Positions 31,720-41,530 of a stretch of 64,000 nt of DNA are shown here, in pieces (the first letter of the stretch is position 1; every line of letters begins with the position of its first letter). This DNA is from an uncultured Bacteroidota bacterium. GTDB taxonomy: Bacteria; Bacteroidota; Bacteroidia; Chitinophagales; Chitinophagaceae. The position numbers were made by a program, and so were the translations under genes. The stretch is taken from assembly GCA_903906365.1 (NCBI GenBank), contig CAIVKC010000057.1, positions 124,001 to 188,000 on the forward strand, given 5' to 3'. Under the pieces are notes generated by a model. It had not been told where the DNA came from. It saw only the letters and a list, made by a program, of their open reading frames with translations, and ran no database searches.

Positions 31720-32593
31720 GCAGTCAATGGCCAGCCCATTGCCCGGGAAGACAAATGAATATCAGGCCCGGAAAATGACGTATTATACCGCTAATAGCAA
31801 CAGAGAGCCTTGCCTAACACCAAAACCAGGCAGGGTCTGAATACTGGCGGAGTGGCCCCTTACCTGAATCGGTCCAACCGTTGGGTTCCTTACTTGCCCA
31901 AACATGGCCATGCAGCTGGAATTCCATCCATTCAATCCCTGGCAACCGGCCTGGTCTTTGCCCGGGTCTATCGGGGAGAGCATCTATTCCCCCAGCGGCC
32001 AGAACTCAGAGGAACCAACAAAGGAGGAAGGGAACCACTTATTGAAATAACCCAGGCTCCATTTTATCCTGGAATGTTTCGGGAGGCCATGCCCGATATC
32101 ATCGAGGCTTTTTTTCCGTCCGGCAATAACAATTTGGCGGTCCCCGAAAAAACTACCCCTATTTACCTATTTTTCAGGATACTTAGAGAGCAGGATCTGG
32201 GTATAGGCATTATACACATTTATCCAAATGGCCTTCCTGCGTTTATCTGAATGGGTTTGTCTGTAAATTTCCTCCCGGGATGTATGATCTAGTAACCCGG
32301 AGCGTGAATAGGTAGGTTCCTTTGTATTGGCAGCCCGTTATAATGGCCGGGACGTTTCAATAAGATTCAGGCCTTGACCAATTAATTTTGCCTGCTCTGC
32401 GGCCTTCACCCCCAGAGAAGTAAGCAAAATAAGAAGAATATTTAAATGAGTAATTTTAACCCTATAGTATATAGGGCAGCCTGGAATTCCTGGTTTTGGC
32501 CTTTCAGGCAAAATACTTCCCTTTACCTGATTATTTCGATTGGTTTGTGCACGGGTCCTCCTGCCAAAACAATTCAAATTTAATGACAAGCTT

Positions 32594-33388
32594 ATGAATA
32601 GATTCCGCAATAAGACCGTCTGGATAACGGGTGCTTCCTCCGGCATAGGGGAAGCCCTTGCCTATGCCTTTGCCAGGGAAGGTGCCCGGCTTATGCTTTC
32701 TGCCAGGCGCATGGAAGACCTTGAACGGGTCAGAAATCAATGCCCGGCTCAGGCAGTGGTGGAATTACTGGCCATGGATCTGGCTGAAGCCCCTGAAATA
32801 AACAGCCAGGTTGCCGCTGTGCTGGATAAGATGGGTGATCTGGATATCCTGGTCAACAATGCGGGCATCTCCCAGCGCAGTATGGCCGTCGAAACGGATA
32901 TGCGGGTATACAGAGAGATCATGGAGGTTAATTTCTTTGGTACCATAGCCCTCACCAGGGCGGTGTTGCCCCATTTTATACAAAAGAATGGGGGGCAGTT
33001 CATCAATATCAGCAGTGTGGCAGGGAAAATGGGTCTGCCGATGCGGACAGCCTATTGTGCCTCCAAACATGCGCTGGAAGGTTTTTTCAGCTCCTTAAGA
33101 ACGGAGATATGGAAAACCAACATAAGAGTCCTGATGGTTCAGCCGGCAGCGGTGAAGACGGGTATCTCTGAACACGCACTGCAGGGAGATGGCTCCCTGT
33201 TTGGTAAAAAGGACCGCGTTATAGAAAAGGGCATGGAGCCGGCCAATCTCGCTGAATGTATTTTGAATGCAGCCCATCGCGGCAAAAAGTCCCTCGTTGC
33301 CGGAGCCGGCCTGCAGAAATGGGTTTTATGGATGAACCGGATCGCGCCTTCTGTTGTTTTCAATGCCGTTAAAAATTATAGGCCCTAA
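32594..33388 (+). CDS. Short-chain dehydrogenase/reductase (SDR)
   Basis: 'KTVWITGASSGIGEALAYAFAREGARLMLSARR', 'DILVNNAGISQRS', 'AYCASKHALEGFFSSLRTE'. Confidence 0.92.
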   Translation: MNRFRNKTVWITGASSGIGEALAYAFAREGARLMLSARRMEDLERVRNQCPAQAVVELLAMDLAEAPEINSQVAAVLDKMGDLDILVNNAGISQRSMAVETDMRVYREIMEVNFFGTIALTRAVLPHFIQKNGGQFINISSVAGKMGLPMRTAYCASKHALEGFFSSLRTEIWKTNIRVLMVQPAAVKTGISEHALQGDGSLFGKKDRVIEKGMEPANLAECILNAAHRGKKSLVAGAGLQKWVLWMNRIAPSVVFNAVKNYRP

Positions 33389-33442
33389 TGGTTTTTGATC
33401 CCCACAGGATCATATTTATTTAATCAGATAAAATTCAAACCC

Positions 33443-34267
33443 ATGGAGCAAATCCTGGAAAAAGTCAATGAAGCTACCCGGTTCCTGCAAGACAGGGGAT
33501 TTCTGGATGCAGGAACAGGCATCGTTCTGGGCACGGGCCTGGGTGCTTTCGTCCATGAAATGGAGGTGATTCAAACCATTCCCTATCATATGATTCCTCA
33601 TTTCCCCCTTTCCACCGTCGAGTTCCACAAAGGGCAACTCATCCTGGGCACAGTGGGCTATAAGCGGGTACTGGCCATGCAGGGCAGGTTTCATTATTAC
33701 GAGGGTTACAGCATGCAGCAAATTACCTTTCCCGTTCGGGTAATGAAGGCGCTGGGTATCCGGCAATTGCTGTTGAGCAATGCGGCCGGGGGGATCCATA
33801 CCGGGTTCAAAAAGACAGACCTGGTACTCATTGATGACCACATCAATCTGCTGCCGGAAAATCCGCTGCGGGGAGCCCATCAGCCCGAACTGGGAGAGCG
33901 CTTTGTGGACATGAGCAGTCCCTATGATCCGGGCCTGAATGCTATTTTCTCCCGTGCGGCCGAAGAATTAGAGATTCCCTTAAAAAAAGGGGTTTACGTC
34001 TCGGTCATGGGACCCAACCTGGAAACAAGGGCAGAATACCGGTACCTGAGACTCTTGGGAGCCGATATGGTAGGCATGAGTACCGTGCCGGAAGTTATTG
34101 TTGCCAATCAAATCGGTCTTCCCTGCGCTGCCGTAAGTGTGATAACGGACCAATGCGATCCGGACCATCTGCAGCCGGTCAACATCCGTGAAATCATAGA
34201 GGTGGCTGGCAGGGCGGATACTGTCCTGACTAAATTATTTGGTCGGGTAATCCGGGAATTGTCCTAA
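33443..34267 (+). CDS. punA: Purine nucleoside phosphorylase
   Basis: 'GIVLGTGLGAF', 'HKGQLILGTVGYKRVLAMQGRFHYYEGYSMQQITFPVRVMKALGI', 'LLLSNAAGGI', 'MGPNLETRAEYRYLRLLGADMVGMSTVPEVI'. Confidence 0.94.
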   Translation: MEQILEKVNEATRFLQDRGFLDAGTGIVLGTGLGAFVHEMEVIQTIPYHMIPHFPLSTVEFHKGQLILGTVGYKRVLAMQGRFHYYEGYSMQQITFPVRVMKALGIRQLLLSNAAGGIHTGFKKTDLVLIDDHINLLPENPLRGAHQPELGERFVDMSSPYDPGLNAIFSRAAEELEIPLKKGVYVSVMGPNLETRAEYRYLRLLGADMVGMSTVPEVIVANQIGLPCAAVSVITDQCDPDHLQPVNIREIIEVAGRADTVLTKLFGRVIRELS

Positions 34268-34283
34268 CCTAACTCACAATTAA

Positions 34284-34775
34284 ACGTCCTTAAAAGGCTC
34301 CATTTATTTTGTATTGTTTTCCGGACTGCAGCTGCCTGGCCTCGCCCGGTCGGCCCCTGCTCAGGGCATAATTATTACCCAGGGAAAATGGCAGGATATC
34401 CCGGGAAAATCAAATCTCTAGAAAAAACCCGAGTTTGTCGACATCTAAGCGGTATGGTGTGGCCCCTGCCGGGCCATGGCCAAAAAGGTGTTTACCCGGC
34501 AGCCCGTGGCCAGTTATTTTAATACCTACTTCATTAATTTTATGGTGGATGCAAAAAAAGGGGAAGGCATCCAGCTGGCAGAAAAATACCAGGTAACCAG
34601 CTTTCCCACCTATTTGTTTATAGACGGAGGTGGTACGCTCATCCAAACAATGGAAGGAGCCCTGACAGAGAAGGCCTTCCTGAGGCATCCCGAAAAGCTT
34701 TTTCCAAATACCACCAATAAACCTCTGTCCCAAAACCTGCAGCCTCCCCTTCGAGGGGAGGCTGCAGGTTTATAG
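34284..34775 (+). pseudogene. Thioredoxin-fold exported protein interrupted by two in-frame stop codons
   Basis: One continuous frame reads LKGSIYFVLFSGLQLPGLARSAPAQGIIITQGKWQDIPGKSNL*KKPEFVDI*AVWCGPCRAMAKKVFTRQPVASYFNTYF...LAEKYQVTSFPTYLFIDGGGTL; stops TAG 34419-34421 and TAA 34446-34448; WCGPC motif kept; no ATG at the 5' end. Confidence 0.8.
34733..34771. terminator. 18-bp perfect inverted repeat; candidate bidirectional terminator between the Trx pseudogene and susD
   Basis: AAACCTGCAGCCTCCCCT TCG AGGGGAGGCTGCAGGTTT, lying between convergent reading frames. Confidence 0.6.
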
Positions 34776-34795
34776 GGGCTCGTCGGCAAACTGGG

Positions 34796-36097
34796 TTATT
34801 GTTCGGAAACCGGCAACGGAAAGGCAGACCATACATCATCTCCTGGCCTGTCTATGGGCAATTGGCCAAGCAGGTTATAGCGCCGCATATCCACCCAGCG
34901 GTGTCCTTCGCAAAACAGGGAATATCTTCGCTGGCTGAGCATTTCAGTAATCAGGTCGGACTGGGTGATCGCCCCGTTATAGGCTGACAGGTGGTGGCCC
35001 TGACGAATCACATTAAGGGCAGTTACCGCATCGGCCAGGTCGTTTTTCTGAATAGTCGCCTCTGCATAAATCAGGATCAATTCTTCATTTCTGATCAGTG
35101 GGATAGGCGCAGTGCTCGATGTATAGACCCAGACATCCCGGTTACTGGACAGCCCGTTTAAGGATGCCACGGTATTGCGCAGGGTGGCCTTCCCGATCCT
35201 GTCATCACCTGTTTCAAGATCAGCGGCATAAGAAGGATGGGCCAGGCGAACTTCGCCGTTTTGGTTTTGGGGAATGAAAAAAGTATTAAGCTGGTCTCCG
35301 GAACCGGTCCCAAATACATGGTTTACCCCCAGGTTGAAATCCTTATTCAAACCAAAGAAGGATTCATTCAGGGCGGAGAGTGCACCATCCCAGTTCTGCT
35401 GATACACGGCCACCCTGGCGGCCAGTGCCCGGTTGAACTGGGTCAGCCCGGCTGCATCCGAAAAGCCCCCGAAACCAGCCAGGGAAAAAGCTATGGAAGC
35501 CTGGCTGAAATCGGTTTTGGCCGAATCCAGCAGGGAGGCTATGGCGGCGAGTCCCTGGGCATAGGTCACAAAGGGCCCCAGGTTGGCCGGGTCAGCCACA
35601 TCGATCCGAATCCCATTGGTATCGGTCAGGTTTAAATTCAGCAGCAGCTGATAGGCCTTGATGGTTCGGGCAAATCCAAGATAACCGCTCCGCTGAGAAG
35701 CTATAATCAGCGTGGAATGGCTGGCAGCCTCTGCCAGTATATTACAGTTCTTGACCACTGCGTACCTGGAAGCCCACGGGTTGGTTATGTAAAAATTACT
35801 GTTGCTCAATGTTGCCCCGCTGGCGCCCAGCAAATCGGTCACATACCTAGGTTCAGAACCGGAGAAATGGTACATTTCCCGGCCGATGATTCCGGCATCA
35901 TCCAGATAGAGGGCCAAATTGCTGCGCATGCCCGATTCCGTCCCGCTTACCAGGTTATTTAATTCGGATACGGTGGCATTGCCGGTGAATTGCTGGACCG
36001 TCGCACCATTGAGGTCTCCGTAATCCTTTTTGCAGGAGCCTGCCAGCAGGATGGAGAATATAGAAATCAGGGTATATAGAATTTGATATTTTTTCAT
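34796..36097 (-). CDS. SusD/RagB family nutrient-binding lipoprotein
   Basis: Lipobox 'FSILLAGSCKKDYGDLNG'; 'IPLIRNEELILIYAEATIQKNDLADAVTALNVIRQ', 'SQRRYSLFCEGHRWVDMRRYN'. Confidence 0.93.
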   Translation of the reverse strand: MKKYQILYTLISIFSILLAGSCKKDYGDLNGATVQQFTGNATVSELNNLVSGTESGMRSNLALYLDDAGIIGREMYHFSGSEPRYVTDLLGASGATLSNSNFYITNPWASRYAVVKNCNILAEAASHSTLIIASQRSGYLGFARTIKAYQLLLNLNLTDTNGIRIDVADPANLGPFVTYAQGLAAIASLLDSAKTDFSQASIAFSLAGFGGFSDAAGLTQFNRALAARVAVYQQNWDGALSALNESFFGLNKDFNLGVNHVFGTGSGDQLNTFFIPQNQNGEVRLAHPSYAADLETGDDRIGKATLRNTVASLNGLSSNRDVWVYTSSTAPIPLIRNEELILIYAEATIQKNDLADAVTALNVIRQGHHLSAYNGAITQSDLITEMLSQRRYSLFCEGHRWVDMRRYNLLGQLPIDRPGDDVWSAFPLPVSEQ

Positions 36098-36114
36098 TGT
36101 AGTATTTTTTTACT

Positions 36115-39063
36115 TTAAAAATCAAATGACACATGAAAATCAGCCCGTTTGGTAGCGGGATAAGGGTCCACATCCACCCCGCTGGAAAAACCGGTTCCGA
36201 AATTGGATACTTCCGGGTCATATGATTTGTATTTGGTCACCGTCCAGTAATTATTCAGCGAAACGCCTACCCGCATGCCCTTGACAAAGGCTACGGGCAG
36301 TTTAGATACCGTGTAATAGAGCCCGATCTCCCTGAGCCTCAGGTAGGAGGATGTCTGTACGAATTCGCGTGCGTCGGAGCCTACCTGCATGATGCGGTAC
36401 AGGCCATCGGGCACCCCCAGTTTATTGGTAACCCTGTCCCAATCGGCACTGGTTCCCCCGAAGTCATTTTCCAGGTTGGTCAGGTTGACGTTCTGCCCTC
36501 CCTTTTTCCAATGCAGCAGGAACCGGAGGCTCAGCTTGTGGTAAAAGGTAATTTCATTGTATGTATTCATTTGGAAAGTGGGTTCAGCATCTCCGAGTCT
36601 TCCCACCCCGGCCCCGTTGAGTCCCAGGATCTGGGTGGCGGATTTGCCTTGCTGGATCTGGTAGGTACCAAGTACGTATCCAAAGGACCCCTGAGGTACA
36701 GAGGGGATGGTCAGCCTGGTTACCAGTGAGCGGTTAAGCCAGAAATTCACCGAACTGTTCCAGGTGATGACCCGGGTCTGGACTGGCCTGGCGTTGAGAC
36801 CAAGCTCTACCCCCCTGTTGCGCAGGTTGCCCGCATTGACCCATTCGCTGGTGAATCCGGAAGAGGAAGGCAGGCTGCCCAGCATCAAAAAATCATTGAT
36901 GTTCTTGTTATAATAGGTAAGCACAAATCCCAGGCGTCCTTTCCAAACACTGAAATCAATTCCTGCTTCGAATTCTTCCTGTCTTTCAGGCTTGATGGCA
37001 GACTGCCCTTCCTGCGGGTTGACAATCAGACCCGGAAAACCTGTAATGTTGGAAATGGAGAAGGCGGTGAATTTGCTGCCATAGGCAGGTACATTATTGG
37101 CCTGTCCATAGGCTGCCCGGAGCTTGATGTCTTCAAAAAAGTTCCCTTTAACGAGGTTCATTTTGGTTAGGTTCCAGGAAATGCCAGCCTTGGGGTATAC
37201 GTAATATTTAGCCACGTCTCCGTTATTGGAAGACCGGTCAAAACGAAGGCCGCCGGTGAGGGTCAGTGCATCATGGATATTGGCTTCTTCCTGCAGGAAA
37301 ATCCCCTGGTTCTGGAACTTGTTTTTTAGCTGGACCGCATTGAGGGCGCCGGCCTGGTTCACATTGGACTGGCCAGCTATTACCTGGGTGGCCACATCCA
37401 GCAGATTATTGTAATCACCTGTTTCTCCCGTCAGTCCGGCCGAAGTCGTCAGGGTGAGATTCTCGGAGGGTGTCAGCGTATTGACCAGGGAAAAAATATA
37501 ATTGGTGTTCAGGTTCCTGGTTAAACCGACAATGGAAGTGCCCTTATTGACAGCCTGGAACTGCAGGTTGCTTGGGAAAAGGGCATTGGTTTCCAGGTTA
37601 TAGAAATCAATGCCTCCCCGGGCAATCAGCCTGGTGAGGCTCTTACCTCCTTTCTGGAGAACGGCATCCACATTGATGCCTGTCACCAAACGGTTAACCG
37701 ATTCATTGTTGCGCATCAGCGCCACGGTCTGCAACGGATTGGAGGCGGCAAAGGGGTTGTTGGGATAATTGCCGGTTGCGTCCGGGTGAAGCTGGGCAAA
37801 ACTGGGCGTGGAGGACAGGGCAATTCCCAGGGATACCCCCGCATTGTCATTTCCGGTCAGCCCTCGGTCGGCCGATGAATTGATGTAATTGGTGGAGATG
37901 CCTATTTTAATGTTGTCAGTGATGCGGTGATCAACATTTAATCGAAGGCTGCTGTTTCGGTATCCGGTATATTTTACGATACCACCCTCATCCTTTTGGG
38001 CGGCAGAAAAATAAAAACCGGTCCTGCCGTTGCCTCCGCTTATGGAGAGCACCGTGTTTCGGGCAAAACCGGTATTTCCAAAAACTTCCTTTTCATAATC
38101 ATAAATCTGTCCTTTGGACTGGGCATCGGTAAACTGCTGGCTCAATGCTGCACTGGTAGCACTGTCACTCGACAGGCTGGCTGCCCTGGCTGCCGTAAAC
38201 TGGCGCACCCCCAGCAGTTTTCTCACTTTGATAAATCCAAGATCCTGGGAGACTGTTATGTTGGTCTTTCCTTCCCTACCCCTCCTTGTGGTAATGATGA
38301 CAACCCCAGCCGCTGCCTTGGAACCATAAATGGCCGCAGCCGAAGCCCCTTTGAGGATCTCAATATTTTCGATGTCCTCGGCCCGCAAATCAGCGATACG
38401 ACTGGAAGGATTATCCTGATTGGATGTGGGTGAGCCGTTGGCAAGGGCCGAGGTTACCACATTGAGGCCCGATGAGGTGATGGAATTATCCACATAGACA
38501 CCATCCACCACATAAAGCGGTTGGGTATTGCCGTATACAGAGGTTACACCCCGGAGTTTAACAGAGATGCCGCCACCGGGCGCACCGGAATTGGCATTGA
38601 TATAGGCTCCGGAAATCTTTCCTTCCAGCGCTGCATCCAGGGTCTGGTCAGGCGCTACCCCATTTAATTCTCTGGCCGAAATGGTAGCTACCGCATTGGC
38701 GAGATTTCTTCTTTTGACAGAGGTCGCGAGCCCGGTCACTACAATTTCATCGAGGTGGGTGACATCCTCCTGCAGCTTGACCACGATTTCACCCGCTATG
38801 TCGTCGGCCCTAAGGGTGATCGTCTTAAACCCCGTATAACTCACTATGAGCAGCGCCTTGGAAGGCACGGCCAGTTTAAAGCGTCCATCGGCATCCGTTG
38901 AAGTCCCCTGCCGGGTTTGGCTGATGACAATGCTGGCGCCTGCTACGGGGTTGCCGGAAGCATCCGTTATTTTCCCGGTTCGTAGTCTGTCCTGGGAAAG
39001 GAGCCTGCCGGGAAAAACAGCTAACCATAAAATCCCGATTATCAATAAAAATATTTTTCTCAT
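36115..39063 (-). CDS. SusC/RagA family TonB-linked outer membrane protein
   Basis: 'GKITDASGNPVAGASIVISQTRQGTSTDADGRFKLAVPSKALLIVSYTGFKT' (CarboxypepD_reg-like), plug 'IENIEILKGASAAAIYGSKAAAGVVIITTRRG', C-terminal barrel. Confidence 0.95.
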   Translation of the reverse strand: MRKIFLLIIGILWLAVFPGRLLSQDRLRTGKITDASGNPVAGASIVISQTRQGTSTDADGRFKLAVPSKALLIVSYTGFKTITLRADDIAGEIVVKLQEDVTHLDEIVVTGLATSVKRRNLANAVATISARELNGVAPDQTLDAALEGKISGAYINANSGAPGGGISVKLRGVTSVYGNTQPLYVVDGVYVDNSITSSGLNVVTSALANGSPTSNQDNPSSRIADLRAEDIENIEILKGASAAAIYGSKAAAGVVIITTRRGREGKTNITVSQDLGFIKVRKLLGVRQFTAARAASLSSDSATSAALSQQFTDAQSKGQIYDYEKEVFGNTGFARNTVLSISGGNGRTGFYFSAAQKDEGGIVKYTGYRNSSLRLNVDHRITDNIKIGISTNYINSSADRGLTGNDNAGVSLGIALSSTPSFAQLHPDATGNYPNNPFAASNPLQTVALMRNNESVNRLVTGINVDAVLQKGGKSLTRLIARGGIDFYNLETNALFPSNLQFQAVNKGTSIVGLTRNLNTNYIFSLVNTLTPSENLTLTTSAGLTGETGDYNNLLDVATQVIAGQSNVNQAGALNAVQLKNKFQNQGIFLQEEANIHDALTLTGGLRFDRSSNNGDVAKYYVYPKAGISWNLTKMNLVKGNFFEDIKLRAAYGQANNVPAYGSKFTAFSISNITGFPGLIVNPQEGQSAIKPERQEEFEAGIDFSVWKGRLGFVLTYYNKNINDFLMLGSLPSSSGFTSEWVNAGNLRNRGVELGLNARPVQTRVITWNSSVNFWLNRSLVTRLTIPSVPQGSFGYVLGTYQIQQGKSATQILGLNGAGVGRLGDAEPTFQMNTYNEITFYHKLSLRFLLHWKKGGQNVNLTNLENDFGGTSADWDRVTNKLGVPDGLYRIMQVGSDAREFVQTSSYLRLREIGLYYTVSKLPVAFVKGMRVGVSLNNYWTVTKYKSYDPEVSNFGTGFSSGVDVDPYPATKRADFHVSFDF

Positions 39064-39216
39064 GTTAAAAGTTTTGGATTTTTAATCTGTATATCAATGT
39101 TTTTTTTGGGTTACTTACCTTTTGGCTGGTCTGGCAGCCGGTTCCCCTGGCCGCATAAGCGCTTGCCAAAGACACTCCCGGGATATACCCGGTTCATTGG
39201 AAGCAAGCCTCCTTTA

Positions 39217-39798
39217 TCAAAGGGGTTTTACGGAAGGACCTGCAGGCTGGCTGGTCGAAAAAATATGCGGGCCATACCCATTTTCTGCTACCTGCTTTGC
39301 ACGTGGCGGATAACTGCCCAGGTCGGCAGGCGTGGTAGCGCCCAGACCGTCCACATAGCGGTTAAACATGCAAAAGGCAGCGGCAATCAGAACAGTATCA
39401 TGTATCTCCTTGTCAGTGGCTCCTTCCTTTCTGGAAAGCTCAATATCGGCAGGTTGTACGGCTTTGCCGCCCTGTTGCACCTTGGCTGCCACACGCAGCA
39501 GAGCCTTTAGTTTGGGAGAAATGGCAGCCTGATCATCCCCGGTTCTCACCTGATCGACCAGCTGTCGGTCACCGTCCAGGTAATAGCAGGCGATTTCAGC
39601 GTGGGAGTGCTGGCAGTAAAAGCAGTCATTGAGATAGGAGACATGGGCTGCAATGAGCTCACGCTCGGCAGCAAGCAGCCCGTCACTATGGTGCAGCAAC
39701 GCATTGGCAAGCAGACCCATCGGTTCTGCCGTATGGGGGCTGAAGGCCATCAGGCCCCGTATACCCGGCAAGTCATTTTGTATATCTATGTATGGCAT
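39217..39798 (-). CDS. AhpD/carboxymuconolactone decarboxylase-like (peroxidase-related) protein, paralog 1
   Basis: 'AERELIAAHVSYLNDCFYCQHSHAEIA' (CxxCxxxH), 'EIHDTVLIAAAFCMFNRYVDGLG'. Confidence 0.88.
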   Translation of the reverse strand: MPYIDIQNDLPGIRGLMAFSPHTAEPMGLLANALLHHSDGLLAAERELIAAHVSYLNDCFYCQHSHAEIACYYLDGDRQLVDQVRTGDDQAAISPKLKALLRVAAKVQQGGKAVQPADIELSRKEGATDKEIHDTVLIAAAFCMFNRYVDGLGATTPADLGSYPPRAKQVAENGYGPHIFSTSQPAGPSVKPL

Positions 39799-39851
39799 AT
39801 TTCAGGATGATTTAAGTTTTGGGATAATGATTGCCCTGTAAGTGTCAGTAC

Positions 39852-40931
39852 TTAAAGGACTAGCGATAATTTATCCAGTTTTGATTCAGCGAGCCTGGTT
39901 CCTTCAACGCGTGCCTTGATTTTGGCAAAGGCAATGATTCGGTCCGTGGAATCGTCATCTGTAAAAGGTGAAAAACCACAGTCATCGGTAGTTCCCAGCT
40001 GCTGGATGGGAATGACCTCAGCAGCTTGCCGTATGGTTTGAAATATCTCTTCCGGGGTTTCCACAAGCGGATGGTTGACATCGGTCACACCCAGAAAAAC
40101 AACCCTGTCAGGCGGGAGATTCTCCCGGATGGATGACAGCACGGATGGCTTGTCCTTTTCTGCGGCATAGGCCAGGTAGAACTGTCCGGCATTCAGATCA
40201 AAAAGAAGGGGCAGGAGATCGGCATAACTGATATCCTCGCTGTGTGTGGAATCATGGTCGCCCCCCGGACAGGAATGAATACCGATACGCCTTCTTTCGG
40301 AAGGGGAAAACCGGCTGATCACCTGGTTGTTCAGGTCGATAAAGGACCGGAGCAGGCCACCGCTCGGATCAAGCTTCAGGGAAAGCCTGGCTTCGGTAAA
40401 ATCAATCTGGACTTTATGGGCACCGGCATCGAAGCAGGAACGGATATCCTGTGCGGCTTCATCGACCAGGTCTTGTAGAAATTGATCCCGGCTATACCCT
40501 GCTATTCCTTCCTGCGGATAAAGCAGGCTGAGGGCAGAGGCGGAGATCACCGCCTGTTTGATGGGTAGCCTGGTGAACTTTTTAGCCCTGCTCACATAAG
40601 TGCCCGAATAAGTCTGATAACGGAAAGGACCCTGGGTAATACGGGGCAACTGCCTGGTATGGCCGTCCTTGAAGGGTATGACAACTCCGCCGGGATCAAG
40701 TCCGGGAAGCCCGCTTATGGGATAAGTAACAAAGCTGGGCTTTCCCTGTTCACCGTCGGTGAGGATGGTGGACCCTGTATGTTCCAGGGACTTGATGGTG
40801 TCCGAAACAGCACTTTCAACCAGCTGATCCAGATCCTCGGCATTGAGATGACCTGCCGCATGGGCTCTGAGCCCGATGATGAGTTCAAATGGTCTGGGTA
40901 TGCTGCCAATGGATTCAGTTTGAATATGCAT
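39852..40931 (-). CDS. MetE-like cobalamin-independent methionine synthase/UROD-fold protein (C-terminal catalytic domain only)
   Basis: 'ESIGSIPRP', 'TDGEQGKPSF', 'KVQIDFTEARLSL', Zn-ligand-like 'IGIHSCPGGDHDS' and 'GTTDDCGFSPF'; 359 aa, no N-terminal MetE half. Confidence 0.82.
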   Translation of the reverse strand: MHIQTESIGSIPRPFELIIGLRAHAAGHLNAEDLDQLVESAVSDTIKSLEHTGSTILTDGEQGKPSFVTYPISGLPGLDPGGVVIPFKDGHTRQLPRITQGPFRYQTYSGTYVSRAKKFTRLPIKQAVISASALSLLYPQEGIAGYSRDQFLQDLVDEAAQDIRSCFDAGAHKVQIDFTEARLSLKLDPSGGLLRSFIDLNNQVISRFSPSERRRIGIHSCPGGDHDSTHSEDISYADLLPLLFDLNAGQFYLAYAAEKDKPSVLSSIRENLPPDRVVFLGVTDVNHPLVETPEEIFQTIRQAAEVIPIQQLGTTDDCGFSPFTDDDSTDRIIAFAKIKARVEGTRLAESKLDKLSLVL

Positions 40932-40966
40932 GATTCCAAATTTTTAGGATAAATTAAACGGTTTGA

Positions 40967-41521
40967 TTATTTGTATTTATAAAGTTCAAAGTCAAGGTAC
41001 CCCTCAGCTGCCCGCTGGGAAGCACGGTTGATATAGTATTGCCTGTCAGGAGGGGCCTGGGTTCCCAGACCATCCACATATCTATTAAACATGCAGAATG
41101 CCGCAGCAATCAGCACCGTATCATGGATCTCCCGGTCAGTGGCACCCAGGGTCCGCGCATCGGTTATCTGGGAAATGGTTACATATTTTCCACCCTTTTG
41201 TACACTGCCCGCAATACGGAGCAGTGACTTTAGTTTGGCAGGGATATCAGCCGAGGCAAAATCCCCTTTGATACGGTCAATGCCTTCCATGTCACACTGC
41301 AGATAGTGGCCTGCCATTGCCCCGTGCACGTTGGAACAAAAAAAACAGTCGTTCAGGGCAGAAACATAGGTGGCGATTAGCTCCCTTTCACCCCTGGTCA
41401 GCGAATTGGCATTATCCCTAAGCAGGATCTCTGCCAGTTCATTAAGGGGCCCGGCCGTTTCAGGACTAAAGGCCATCAGTCCGCGTATTCCGGGTAAATC
41501 CGGCAAATCAATATGAGCCAT
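40967..41521 (-). CDS. AhpD/CMD-like protein, paralog 2
   Basis: 'GERELIATYVSALNDCFFCSNVHGAMA', 'EIHDTVLIAAAFCMFNRYVDGLG'. Confidence 0.88.
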   Translation of the reverse strand: MAHIDLPDLPGIRGLMAFSPETAGPLNELAEILLRDNANSLTRGERELIATYVSALNDCFFCSNVHGAMAGHYLQCDMEGIDRIKGDFASADIPAKLKSLLRIAGSVQKGGKYVTISQITDARTLGATDREIHDTVLIAAAFCMFNRYVDGLGTQAPPDRQYYINRASQRAAEGYLDFELYKYK

Positions 41522-41530
41522 ATATACAGG

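Noticed and set aside
31810-32250. 146-aa plus-strand ORF
   Set aside because: No recognisable motif and irregular composition; cannot be distinguished from chance.
34796-39063. Calling the SusC/SusD pair a polysaccharide utilisation locus
   Set aside because: No glycoside hydrolase or lyase is in the array; the neighbours are redox/methyltransferase-like proteins, so a glycan substrate is not supported.
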